Assembly (NCBI GenBank): GCA_026874595.1
Contig: CM049307.1
Coordinates: 51,209,370-51,273,369, forward strand
Source of the DNA: Sipunculus nudus
Taxonomy: Eukaryota > Annelida > Sipuncula > Golfingiida > Sipunculidae
Length of the DNA stretch: 64,000 nt
Direction: 5' to 3'
The notes beneath the pieces were generated by a model. It saw only the letters and a program-made list of their open reading frames with translations, ran no database searches and was not told where the DNA came from. Shown in pieces: positions 32,881 to 43,770 of this stretch. Both the position numbers and the translations under genes were made by a program. Position 1 is the first letter of the stretch. Each line of letters starts with the position of its first letter.

Positions 32881-33575
32881 TTTTCAAAACCAATAAACAA
32901 CTTCAGGTTCAGACAAAAAACAATTCATAGTATTTAAGAAGCATCACAGGGAAAATCAATGCATCTGGAGACCAAAATGGAACACCACATCCTTCTGATA
33001 AACAAGGGATGCCATAAAATAGAATTAATAATTGGTCATTCATTGCAGGTGTGTATGGCCAAATATTCATAATTTTATCAACAGAATTTGTAAGAATGTC
33101 ACGAACTAATGTAATAATGCACTAGAAATTTAAAAATACATCATCTCGAAAATAAACAACTATTGTGAAAAATGAAAGAAAAAGCTCTTAAATTAAATTT
33201 TCTTTTTGGATATTTAAAAAATATAGTGATTAAATGCTTAATCAACAAAAATACATAATACATTCATCTGATAATTGTTGTCAGTGACTTTTACCCACTA
33301 TTTGCAAACATATTGCACTTTATTTGTAGTGAATATGTCAAATATTAAGCGAGCTATAAGCATTTCCATACCCCTACCCCTTATCAAGGCTACTTGTCCG
33401 CGGGTGCCGTCCATAATGACGCGGTTGTCTTTAAATGGCCTAAAAGGATAGTGTATCCCAAAATATTCCATGTTAACATCATAATTCATTAATTGGACAT
33501 ACTTGGGGATCTAAAAATACCTAGGTCATAATATCCCAGAGGGGGAGCACGGCGACCCCTCCAAGCCCATGGACC
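32881..33575 (-). repeat. Full inverted copy of the 768-bp unit (right arm, outer part)
   Basis: This is the reverse complement of 25335-26050: it ends with ACCCCTCCAAGCCCATGG, mirroring CCATGGGCTAGGAGGGGT at 25338-25355. The matching phrases appear in reverse order throughout, so the outer edges of the inverted repeat are near 25335 and 33575. Confidence 0.88.
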
Positions 33576-33732
33576 CGGTATACTGGATCCGTTCATTTCG
33601 GAGGGGTAGCATGTTCAAGTTAAAGTATGGCCAGATTGGGCCCAGCAAAATCCTAAAGCTATTACTTGGTCACAGCCACGGTCTGCTCCTCATGTATATA
33701 TGGCGGTCCAATAATGGCTAAAACAAATATAC
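33576..33732. other. No feature recognised
   Basis: Short link between the inverted repeat and the solo LTR; its last four bases (ATAC) are the LTR target duplication. Confidence 0.5.
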
Positions 33733-34011
33733 TGTTACATGCATCTGTGCAAGTGTTGTATGTATCCGATTTGTTATGCGCAGGGTTTGGTGTGACATTC
33801 TGATTCGTGAAGCGCAGGCATAGGGCGTTGCTATGTAGAGACACAGCGCTCGGTGTAATCTGTACTGGTTGAACCCTGGCGTATAAACACAGCGATCGCT
33901 GTCGTGCTAATCTGGAATTTTCTGAGCTGTTCGCACTCTATGGGCGCGTGTCTTGTTGTGTTCTTTGGGATGTTCGTTAAATATAAGTTTCTAGGCTTTG
34001 GGTGAAAAAGT

Positions 34012-34019
34012 TATAAATA
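34012..34019 (+). promoter_or_regulatory. TATA box of the LTR
   Basis: TATAAATA about 280 bp into the LTR, followed by a GC-rich stretch where transcription would start. Confidence 0.55.
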
Positions 34020-34389
34020 GGGGCTGTGTTTAGAGCCGGGGGAGAGAGAGAAAATAATTCCAGCGGACACGGAAGAGTGTGAATCAGTTTTGGGACCTTT
34101 CCGATAATTGCAGAACTTTAGATATTCTCAGTTTGCCTTTGGGATTATTACCAGAACTTCACTTTTTGTTTAACAAAAGACTGATTTCGGGATTGAATTG
34201 GACTTTTATCGAGAAGATTTGCATGAACCGTTTATCTAGAATATATTTATTTTAAAGGTCTTGTTGACCTGTTACAGTGGTGGTATCCAGAAAAGCCTAA
34301 GATCCAGACACTCTGGTACTGTACACTTTATTCGTTATACTGTGTAATTGTATTGATTTAGTGTATTGTAATGTTAGGATTGTTTTCAG

Positions 34390-34395
34390 AATAAA
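34390..34395 (+). promoter_or_regulatory. Polyadenylation signal of the LTR
   Basis: AATAAA followed about 20 bp on by an A run and T-rich sequence. Confidence 0.55.
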
Positions 34396-34550
34396 TATAA
34401 TTACTGTTAACAAAAAAAAACACTGACTTCTTTATTCATTCCCCAGACATTTCACGCTGCCTACTGTAACAGAATTGTATTTTTCTCCGTAACAAAATTT
34501 ATGCTCGTCACGACTACGTGATTTGTTGTTATTAGGTTCCGTAACAATAC

Positions 34551-34886
34551 AAAAAAAGATACAAGATGTGTAATGAGTTGTTAATGAAGGAAGGCGCATG
34601 GTTTGTTAGCAGGATTCGACGAACATGCCACCAAGTATAACTAATTCAATGTTTTAAGCGTTCTTCCTTGGGGAGGGTGTAGTGTGTAATATCGGATCTT
34701 CCATTTAAATTAAACTAGAATGGGACAACGGTGTTCATGCATGTAATTAATATTCATAAGGTTCACTCTAGCTAAGTGTGTTTTTATGTGATTTACTGGT
34801 ACTGAGACTGGGAGTTATAACTACTTCATAAAATACATTGTATCCATCGTTAATGTGTTTTGTGTAATACAGTGAAGAACAACGTT
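34551..34886. other. No feature recognised
   Basis: Mixed sequence without coding or repeat structure that I can identify. Confidence 0.5.
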
Positions 34887-35790
34887 ATAATCCCCTCGCA
34901 ACGAAGTAGCGAATGGAATATAGTAACGCCTCCGTTCATGCGTCCGTCCGTCTGTCCTTCTGTCTGTCTTTCTGTCCTGAATTGGCTGGTGGATTGATTC
35001 CAAGCTAAACGATTTGACAAAAACCTTTCATCTTGCACATATGGTTCACCGACTCATTGATGGAGACCCCTGTCAACGTTGAGGTAACGGGGTCAAAGGT
35101 CACGGCCACAGGGTCTTCTTCGTGAAAAATCTTTTGGCCCACTTAAAGCCGAACCGTTTGACCAAAAGGATTCATCTTGCACATTTGGCCTACCCATCCA
35201 TGGATGAAGATCCCTATCGATTTTGATTTCACGGGGTCAAAGGGAACTGCCACAGGACTTACTTCTTGAACAAGTTTGTGGACCCATTTAAAGCCAAACT
35301 ATTTGACCAAAGCCTTTCATCTTGCACATATGGCTCACTCTCTTATGGATAAAGACCCCTATCGATTTTGTGATCATGAGGTCAAGGGTCAACACCACAG
35401 GGCCAACTTCTTGAAAAGCTTGTGGACCCTTTTAAAGCCAAACCGTTTTAACAAATCTTTTCATCTTGCACAAATGGCATACCCATCCATGGATAATGAC
35501 CTCTATCGATTTTGAGGTCACGGGGTCAAAAGTCACCGCGAACAGGACCCATTTCTTGAAAAGGCTTGTGGAACCATTTAAAGCCAAACCGTTTCACCCA
35601 CACCTGTCAGTGAAATCTTGCTCATATGGCTCACTCACTCATGGATAAAGAACCCTATTTAGTTTGAGGTCCCAGGAGTAAAGGTCAAGGCCAGAGAGCT
35701 GCCCTCCTCATTTTCACACTGAATAATACAGCCATTCTAATTATTCCCCGTACGAGGAGATGCTCCTCTTTGCGGTGCCCTTGTTCCGTG
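34887..35790 (+). mobile_element. Satellite-cored non-autonomous element, five units of about 144 bp
   Basis: The left edge is 'ataatcccctcgcaacgaag' followed by (CCGT/CTGT)n. The core repeats 'catcttgcacatatggctc ... cggggtcaaaggtca ... aagccaaacc' at 35029, 35173, 35318 and 35462 and in diverged form near 35614. The right edge has a hairpin GAGGAG-atg-CTCCTC (35757-35771) shortly before the apparent end. Tandem core plus 3' stem-loop recalls Helitron-like interspersed elements of molluscs; no Rep/helicase gene is present. Short frames within are repeat-derived. Confidence 0.6.
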
Positions 35791-36675
35791 TGGCCCTGGC
35801 ATGGAGCGTTTGAAATATAGTGAATCATGGTCGCATTTCATTAATGCTTGTCTTCATTAGAACTCCATCAAACGCACGGTGAATTCCCAGGACTGCGGTG
35901 TTGTGGTGACTGGTCGCTAGGACTGGTTTCACCCAATGACACTCAGACGATGGCACAAAAGAATTGGCAAGCTGTGCTGATTTATATTTATTTATATATA
36001 GATATATTGAACGTATTGGAGATTATTATGCAAAATGAGAGGTGTATTTATTTTGGCGGTCCAATAGGAATGTGGTTACGCAGGATTCCAGCTGTAAACT
36101 GTTTGCAATTATCAGGTCTGTAAATATATCTGGTATGCATGCATACTTGCGCTTCAGTTCAAATTCGATTACGAAATATATGCTGTGCGTTTGACAATTA
36201 AGAGCGGTAAGTTTTTTATTCTTATAAATCCAGGCAAACCGTGCTGCCACAGGATGCAGTATAAGATGAAACACCTTGTAATAGTTTCTCTGAGAAGTTT
36301 TAAATAATCAGAATATACATGTATATCAAACTCAGAATATAAACATATTTCCATTTTTTCAAATGACATTTTCCGATGCCATGCCTACAATAAATGCTCG
36401 ACAATTACTTTTGCTCACGAAGAACAAACGTGCCCTGGCAGGGTCGTGTCTTGATTTGACTGGCTTGTGTAACAGGCTTTCAATCAATTTTTTTCATAAC
36501 TTTATTATTTTAAAGACTTTTCTCATGAAAGAATTTGACGTGAATACTTGGTTATGGTCAATTTTACAAAATGGCAAAATATCATATTAGAGACGGTAAG
36601 GTTAAATTCCTGACATGATTTTATCTGTTAGCAATTGTATCCGCCATCACAGAGTTTTGCGGTTACTATGTTTTC
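35791..36675. other. No gene recognised
   Basis: The frames at 35848-36123 (+), 36026-36274 (-) and 36363-36590 (+) lack motifs. The stretch 36370-36500 loosely echoes the old repeat of 15.85 and 18.96 kb ('ttgatttgactggcttgtg'). Confidence 0.4.
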
Positions 36676-37330
36676 AGCCTGATGCTGTCGCCCGGAAGGT
36701 TTCCGATCGGTGAACTTCTCCGTGACCACTGGGAGGAGTTTTACGAAACTCGGAACAATAATCAGGTCACATGTGAACTGCTTCGCCCTTATTTTCGGTT
36801 GACCTCTGACCTTTCCTCTATGCACAGCGTCCATCTGTGCGTCTGTTTAGCATATAAACCCACATATTTTGGGACTCGTTTGACCAATCGGTCTGAAAAA
36901 CTGCACGAGTGTCGCTCTTGGATAGCTTCATATCATACACAAAACTGGTGACGCCAACTACAAATATTTTTGCACAACGTCCATCTTTTCATTTGCCTTG
37001 GGATAAAATTCATCACATCTCTACAGTGGTTTGGCTTATCGTCCTGAAATTTGCATGTGTAAAAATCTCGGATAGAGTTCGTTTACATGACAGGTGGCGC
37101 CTATAACCATGTTAACGCTGCAGACAACCATGCTATTATCTCAAAACTGGTTTGACGTATTGGCCTGAAATTTTACATGTGGCTAGATCGTACATAGCTC
37201 TTTATTATATTGCATACTGGTGGCGCAACATGCAAACATTTTTGCACAGCGTCTATCTGTTCACCTGCCTTGGGCTAAAATCAGCCGCGTCGCCCTGGTC
37301 GGTTAGCGAGCAATATACAAGGTTTTTGTT
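36676..37330 (-). repeat. GGTGGCGCC-bearing repeat, inverted copy
   Basis: 'Ttgacctctgacctttcctc' at 36800 is the reverse complement of 'gaggaaaggtcaaaggtcaa' at 41972. The surrounding phrases (cagttcacatgtgacctga, gcacagcgtccatctg, ggtggcgcc) also match the 41-42 kb repeat in reverse order. The apparent frames are non-coding. Confidence 0.7.
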
Positions 37331-37395
37331 TGGCAAGTACACATGCTGTTAGGGGTTGTTGGGACGAACCATCTACTATGCGTGTCATTATAAGC

Positions 37396-38459
37396 CACGG
37401 TCACACTAAATCGTACGACTGTTTCAGGAAGCTGCACGATCAGTCTCCACAAATTTGTCCCGAATCTGAAATGGTCGTGAGTACTTGAAACTGTTGGTAG
37501 GTAATGGTACGACTGATGGCACGCTCAACCAGAACTAGTGACGGTCAGTCGCAAGATCAATCGTTCGACAAGTCGTTGCGATTAATATTGATCGTACGAC
37601 AAATCTTAGTGACCAGCGACCAATCGTACGACTTGTCGTAATGACCTGCGACTAGTCGTTCAACTGGTCGTGCCACCGATCGTATGGATATACATACCTG
37701 GGCCCAATATCAACCCTATTCATTCGTTCGCTAGATCCCGTACAGAACAGTGATATGATATATACGTTTTCTTCTTTGTCTTCGGTGCAGATGTGCAGCT
37801 GCGACAATAGCGCCAAGCTGTTGTTGTTGCTATAGATGAAGCCGAACCAGCATAAACCCTTGTCTACAGGGTGGCATCAACTGATCCATACACCCAGTTG
37901 GAAGTAAATACGACTGACTGAGCTTAGCCATAGATCCCAACAATTATATATGCCGAGCTGATAGCACGAAAAGTCGTATGGTAGTGCCACATGTCGTGAG
38001 AGATCTTGGCAAGTCGCAATTCTGATTACAAGGTCGTACGAACAGTGGTGCCACCAATCTCGAGGTGGCACGAGCAGTGGCACGACCAATCGTGAAACAA
38101 GTTGTTGCACGACGATGCACGACTGGTCGTGCGATGACCAAAGACTGGTGGTATAACCTTCTTGCGAGCTCCTACGACCTCAAAATTTACAAATCAGTCG
38201 CAAGTGGATTATGAACATGTTCAAAAACTACCTACGACCGATTTTTCACCCAGTGATCGGCCACGATCTCCTCAATCGGTCGCACGTTCTTGTTACGATT
38301 GTCCGGCGATTTCTCAAATTTTCAGTCGTGGACAGGTCTTTACCTGGTCGTATCTCTAGTTTGACCGTCACTTCCCTCTCTCTTACGCCAATGATAAATT
38401 AAAGAAAGCTCATGAGAATCTTAGATTACGCTAAAAAATTGTCTACGAGTGTGACCGTG
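37396..38459. mobile_element. Foldback element of GTCGTACGAC palindromes with 12-bp terminal inverted repeats
   Basis: Ends are CACGGTCACACT (37396-37407) and its exact inverse AGTGTGACCGTG (38448-38459). Inside, the words GTCGTACGAC, TCGTACGA, GTCGTGC and GCACGAC recur in both orientations every 10-30 bp, most densely at 37400-37700 and 37960-38150. No transposase. No clear target duplication. Overlapping frames (R/S/T-rich) are produced by the motif array. Confidence 0.78.
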
Positions 38460-38479
38460 ACGATAACGGCAATCTAACC

Positions 38480-38990
38480 CGATGAAAAACGGGTAGAAGA
38501 TTTGTTTACATTACACCCTTGCCAAAGAAATTATTAATGGGTCTCTTCGAGGCGTCCGTCTTTGAGCGCGAAGAAAAAGACGATAAATCTGAATGCAGTG
38601 TGTGGAAACTGCCTTGACAAAGGCCATATCAGACATGAATGTATCAAACCAATTAAATGCAAGGCTTAAATGAAATGCTGCCATAAAACCAGTGACGCTG
38701 AATGTGATCTGGAGGTGGTATCGGATAGTCAGACCATGATTGCATCTCCTTGTCAACAGACATCGCAGATAAAGAAAGAAAACCTCATACAAGGCCTGAT
38801 TTACCTTACAATAGCGCGCCAATCAGCCGTCGCCATCCAATTAAGGAAAACACGAAAATCAAAGCAAGACGACCGCGCTCGTGTTCCACCACGCGCTCTT
38901 GTAAGAGAACAACAGAAGACATCACAAGTTTTGAAATAAACGAACTTTTCTGCCGGATTCTTACTCAACTTAGCAAGTCTGAATTGTCAC
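38480..38990 (+). pseudogene. LINE ORF1 remnant with zinc knuckle
   Basis: At about 38600-38665 the plus strand encodes VCGNCLDKGHIRHECIKPIK, a CX2CX4HX4C knuckle, followed by a second, poorer Cys-rich stretch (MKCCHKTSDAEC). A stop separates them. This is the usual C-terminal half of an L1/Tx1-type ORF1, and it lies just upstream of an endonuclease remnant. Confidence 0.65.
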
Positions 38991-39720
38991 GGACTGCAGT
39001 CCAAATTAAGAAGACATGCAATCATTAATAGATTAAATTCGTGTAAGGTCGATATTGCATGTTTGCAAGAGATATATGCCATGACAAATTGAACTAACTG
39101 AAACGAACGAATTGAAATGAAAAATGTTGCATAAACAGGACAGTAAACATAATAATGGTCTAGTATTTTCGGTTAGCAAAGAGGTGGTAGCAATGATTGA
39201 CGATTAACACGAGTAGAAAAATCTAATGGAAGAATACTGAGTATTTCATTTAAGGCAACTGAAAAACTTAACAACATTTTCAACGTGTATGTCCCGAGCG
39301 TTAGCGCCGACAAACTACAGTTATGGGTACGCTTGTTTCACAGCAATCAAGTACAGACTACCTAGCATTACTTTTTGTTTTTACTCTACGTCAGATAATT
39401 CTTAAGACAGTGTAACCGGTAACGACCATGGTAAAACAGAAGAACGAATTATTTAACGAATTAATTAATGATCTCGTATTGAATGACACTTAGCGTCTTT
39501 TAAACGGACGAGAAAAAGCATACACCTTGTCAAGAACAAATCCCTTTATCGCAAGAAGAAACGATTACAATTGTGTTAAAGGCAAACTACTGAACATGGT
39601 TAAAAGTAGCGATATAGAACAATATCCATGTACAGACCACAAAGCGGTTTAAATTAAATTTTCACTGAATGAAAGGACACGAGGACCCTCCTACTGGAAG
39701 TTTAAAAACTCTCTACATAG
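38965..39720 (+). pseudogene. LINE ORF2 endonuclease remnant
   Basis: One frame from 38969 reads LASLNCHGLQSKLRRH ... IACLQEIY, with the conserved Asn and Glu. Later fragments give FNVYVPS, CTDHKAV (the SDH-like catalytic His) and RGPSYWKFKNSL near 39690. Multiple stops and frameshifts interrupt it. Confidence 0.75.
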
Positions 39721-41085
39721 AGATGAAAAATATGTAAACAACTAAAACGACTTTATAATAGATTTAACAAAAAAAAATAATTTGTTTTAAAATTACGCAC
39801 AGCTCCGATGGGAATTTTATATAATAAAAATGAAAGAGTTTATTATTGGATATTGTAAAAATAAAACTACGAAAGGAAAAAAATAAACAAAAGAGGCTTC
39901 TGATTACCTATTTAACCTTGAAAACAGCTGTTAAATGATCTCCAAAATAAAATACTACAAACAGAGATTACTCAAGCGAGACAGGAGTTGGCCATTTACT
40001 ACATGCAAGAAGCAAGAAGTGCTCAAAAGCTATAAAAGCTATAATATTATGGAAAGAAGACGGCGAAAATAATAACTCATTGTTAAGAAAAAGTACCTGC
40101 CTCAAGTAACTTTATTAAGTGATTAATAGAAAAAAATGGGAATTTAATTACCAATCAGTCTGACATATTACACGCTCAATTCAATTTTATAGTCACTTTT
40201 ATAAGGCTTCAAACTCTCCAGATTCCCCATATACCTTGGAGGCTTTCACCACGGACATCAGTATACACAGTTAAGGCTAACAAACGTAAAATAAATAAAT
40301 TATACAGCACTACGTTAAATTAAAAACGACTCAGGTCCTGGCCTCGACAGCCTCACCACAGAATTTTATGCCTTTGGTAATGCAGTCTTCGAAAGCGGGA
40401 AATTATCGTTATCGCAGAGAAAAGGGATCATTAATCTTTTACTTAAGGAAAAGGGCCTGCCGACAGTCGATCTAAGTAACTAGCGAACAGTCAATATCAC
40501 AAATATAGACTATAAGCCAAAGCTCTGGCACCCTGACTGCAGAAGTTTTTCTATCACATGGTGGCGCCTGATCAGGAAGGCTTTATCAAGGGCCGTGATA
40601 TCTCATTAATAATAAGACAATTTGACGATATTTTTAATTTCACTAAGGATAATAAAATAATCGCCTGATTTTGCAAAGGCTTTCGACACGATTAAACATT
40701 AGAATGGCATTTGCATGTTTCGGATTTGGTCCTGGCTTCAAGCATTGGGTAAATGTTTTGTTCACAGAAAGTGAAAATTGTACACAATATAACGGATAGA
40801 TTACACAGACGTTTCCCAACCAGAGAGCAGTGTGACAAGGGTGCCCCCCCCCCCCTCCTGGCCTTCGTCAAAGGTGTTGAGTTACTCGCCTGAAAGCTTA
40901 AACAAAATCAAGAAATAAGGATTAAAGCTATCAGATCAAAATTTTCAATAAGCAAACTCAAAATTGCTTTATACGCTGATGATATTACATTATTCATGAA
41001 AGATGAAAAAGATATTCATAAAAGCCTTGATATATTAAAGATATTTTCAAAAGTTCAGGGTTTAACCATAATATGAATTAAACAA
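39721..41085 (+). pseudogene. LINE reverse transcriptase remnant, interrupted by an insertion
   Basis: Recognisable RT blocks in order: SGPGLDSLTTEFYAFG (about 40335), a LLLKEKG...RTVNITNIDYK block (about 40440-40520), PDQEGFIKGRDIS (about 40570), QGCPPPPLLAF (about 40835, with a C run where the reading frame slips) and LYADDITLF with the catalytic Asp pair at 40972-40983. Similarity stops near 41085 at 'ggttt-aaccataatatgaa' and resumes at about 42963. Many stops; not functional. Confidence 0.8.
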
Positions 41086-42962
41086 GGCCTACAGGCCTAA
41101 TGCTAACCTGTGCAAAGTTTGGGAGTATGAATGGAGGTTTATTTTTAAAATTTAATATTGATCCTTTTAAGTCCTGCATATCTACTTTAGTCATTACGAT
41201 TTCAGAAAATGGACATTTCGGACCTGCAAGTTTCAGACTGGAACATTTTAAAACTAGAACATGGGTAGTTGACATGCGACTATGTGTATCCACAGAAATC
41301 AGAGTGGGACGGGTGAAGTGAGGCATGGATTAAGTGGCAAGGGGAATAAAGTGAGGTGTGTTGCATATTAGCATGGATGTCTGCAGCGTAAACCTGAATG
41401 TAGGTGGTGCCACCTGTCATAAAATCGAGAAAATTGTCCAGGATGTATAAACCTGCAAAATTTCAGGTGGATAAGTCAAACCACTGCTGAGACATGAGTG
41501 ATTTTATCCCAAGGCAGATGAACAGATGAATGCTGTGCATTAATGGGTGTAGATGGCGCCACCAGTTTTGCCTATGATGAAGAGCTATGTGAGATCTATA
41601 CACATGCATATTTTTGGCCCAATCGGTCAAGCAGTTCCCGAGATATGAGCTTGGATGTCTGCAGGGTAAACGTGAATGTAGGTGGCGCCATCTGTCATAA
41701 ATCGAGAAAATTGTCCAGGATGTATAAACCTGCAAAATTTCAGGTGGATAAGTCAAACCACTGCTGAGATATGAGTGATATTATGCCAAGGCAGATGAAC
41801 AGATGGATGCTGTGCATTAATGGTTGCAGGTGGCGCCACCATTTTTGGTGTATGTTATAAAGCTATCAAAGGACTACATTTGTGCAAATTTTTTAGCCTG
41901 ATCGGTCAAACGGTTCCCGAGATATTCGGGTTTATGTGTGGAAACAGACGCACAATTGGACGCTGGGCAGCGAGGAAAGGTCAAAGGTCAATCAAAAATG
42001 AGGGCGCAGCAGTTCACGTGTGACCTGATGATAAACCCGATTCGCTTAAAATGCAAACTAAGTTTTTTCAAACAGAAGAAAGATATAGTTCCAATAATCT
42101 GGGAATTCTGCATCTAAACATTGTGTCTAGACGTCTAGACGCTGTGTCTAGACGTCTAGACACATTGTCTAGACCCCCCCCCCCCCCGAGCCAGGTCAAT
42201 TGCCAGTGATGTCTGGACCTCACCTGTTTGTACTGAGTGACCTCTGAACTTGGCTGCTGAAGCTCAGCAAGTTGTCAAATCTGTTTTCAAATACAGAAAG
42301 TCTTTTTCAATTGGCTACAATGCTTTTTTTTTAAAACTGTATTTCCCCAATCTGTTCTTATAAAACTGGCAGAGCCCTACCATAGAATAATTCTTGTAAA
42401 GTTTAAACCAATCAGCCTAACAGTTTCATCATAAATCAGTGTATAAGCTAGAAGAATTTAAAATTACATTTTCGCTTGTAAAAAACACATCAATGTAGGT
42501 GGCGCCAGCAATACATTAAAATCAGATATGTCGTATGTGAAATTTGATGATTATAGCTCTAGCCGTTTCTGAGATTTTAATTTTAGTGTGCTTTTTTGGA
42601 CAGATGACTAAGTTCAACCTCCTGTTACTCAGCCAAAATCTCCGAACTGCAACCATTCGAATAAACTTGAGAGAGACTGTTCCAGGGATCATTTCTGTGA
42701 GATATTGGACAATTTGTCTGGACAGATTTTTAAAGGTTTTTAAGCTTTTTCTCTATAAAATCTAAATTAATGCAGATACCCAATAATAAGCTCCAGGGCA
42801 CCAAGTTTCACATGTGACTAATTCTTACGTGTTATTTGGAGCTGCTAGCTTCGACGGTTTCTGACTTACAGCCATGGACGGCGGAAAGCCAGCCCTGGAC
42901 GGCGGACGGCTGGCGACGGACGGAAGACGCTGCGCCATCGCATAAGCTCACAGGTTCGCTAA
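41086..42962 (+). mobile_element. GGTGGCGCCACC repeat inserted in the LINE
   Basis: About 1.9 kb separates the two LINE parts. The edges GCTAACCTGTGC (about 41102) and, inverted, GCGAACCTGTGA (about 42946-42959) match at 10 of 12 bases, suggesting terminal inverted repeats. Inside are two tandem units of 278 bp (TGGATGTCTGCAG at 41374 and 41652), each with a GGTGG(C/T)GCCA(C/T)C palindrome, then the GTCTAGAC palindromes, a C run and a terminal GGACGGCGGA-rich block. No transposase was seen. Confidence 0.65.
42122..42190. repeat. GTCTAGAC palindrome cluster and C run
   Basis: GTCTAGAC occurs five times in about 50 bp, twice as the head-to-tail pair GTCTAGACGTCTAGAC. It is followed by a run of about 14 C. 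Confidence 0.9.
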
Positions 42963-43640
42963 AAAAACGGAAGGTTTGTGGATCGGAACGAGAAAAAGAA
43001 AGATCATAAAAATAATTGTACCATAAAGTGGAATTTATATCCTAATTCAAAAATGAAAATTCTAGGTGTCACCTTTGATAGTTTTAAGTCGGCCTCTGAA
43101 TGTGAGGAGAGTTGGAAGCCGAAGTTGAAAATTTTCAAGGTCAAATAAAGAAAATGGAACAGAGAAATTTATCAATATCTGGCAAAGTTATCATAGCTTA
43201 AACCTTTCGTATCTCCCAGCTTGTTCAATTAATGCACGCCATAGCCTTTTCAAGAAAATGTATAAGAGGAACTGAATAGACTGCTTTTATAAATTTCTAT
43301 GGAAGAAAAAAATTCCAGTAATAAAAAAGCTTTTGAAAAAAAAATCAAACGTAAAGTTATGATGTCCGACAATAAATATGGAGGAATTAAGATGATATAT
43401 ATTATAGATATGCAACGTGCCCTGCTATTAAAATGGACCAAACTGCTAAGTAATGGAAGAGAGCAAACGCGGAAAAATATACCTCTTTTTATTTCAATTA
43501 ATTAGCTGAGAAACTGGTTTCAACAGTTCATCCTTGTTTAATGATACTAAGGGAACCGATTTAATAAAATATTCAATACCCTATTCACCTGCTATATTAA
43601 CTGAACTAGGTTGAAAGTAGGTAAATTAAGGAATCTCTGT
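42963..43640 (+). pseudogene. LINE ORF2 C-terminal remnant, continuing after the insertion
   Basis: 'Acggaaggtttgtggatcgg' (TEGLWIG) fits directly onto the interrupted 'N-x-NK' of the upstream RT remnant. Then come WNLYPNSKMKILGVTFDS (43030-43085) and, in another frame, MEQRNLSISGKVIIA, the thumb block of L1/Tx1-like RTs. NFYGRKKIPVIKK (about 43290) is the 'F.W....K..' block. A plus-strand 68-codon frame at 43299-43505 is a shadow of it. The similarity fades by about 43640. Confidence 0.72.
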
Positions 43641-43770
43641 GATATCACGCGATGTCTGCGCTCAAATGAGTTTGTGGGCGATTGTGTGCGTTTTCATGCG
43701 ATTTGGTAGACTTATAAGACACAAACAAACTGCCAAACACAAACGCTTAACTCTTAAGCTGCTTTACATC

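Larger units (their letters stand above)
33733..34546 (+). mobile_element. Solo LTR (814 bp) with 4-bp target duplication
   Basis: Starts TGTTAC and ends GTAACA, a perfect 6-bp terminal inverted repeat with the TG...CA ends of LTR elements, flanked by ATAC on both sides (33729-33732, 34547-34550). A TATA box (TATAAATA, 34012-34019) and a polyadenylation signal (AATAAA, 34390-34395) lie in promoter-to-terminator order, fixing the plus strand as sense. No gag or pol is adjacent. A primer-site-like 'tggtggtatccag' at about 34279 offers an alternative LTR end near 34276, but the target duplication favours the longer span. Confidence 0.75.

Noticed and set aside
25335-33575. Polinton/Maverick-type large transposon
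   Set aside because: No integrase, polymerase B, protease or capsid-like frame exists between the inverted arms.
34821-35648. Frames encoding repeated His/Lys/Asp-rich peptides
   Set aside because: They come from the approximately 144-bp satellite core of a non-autonomous element; successive units are read in different frames.
38162-39028. Arg/Ser/Thr-rich frames of 63-103 codons
   Set aside because: The first part is the GTCGTACGAC array; the rest is shadow frames of a decayed LINE ORF1.
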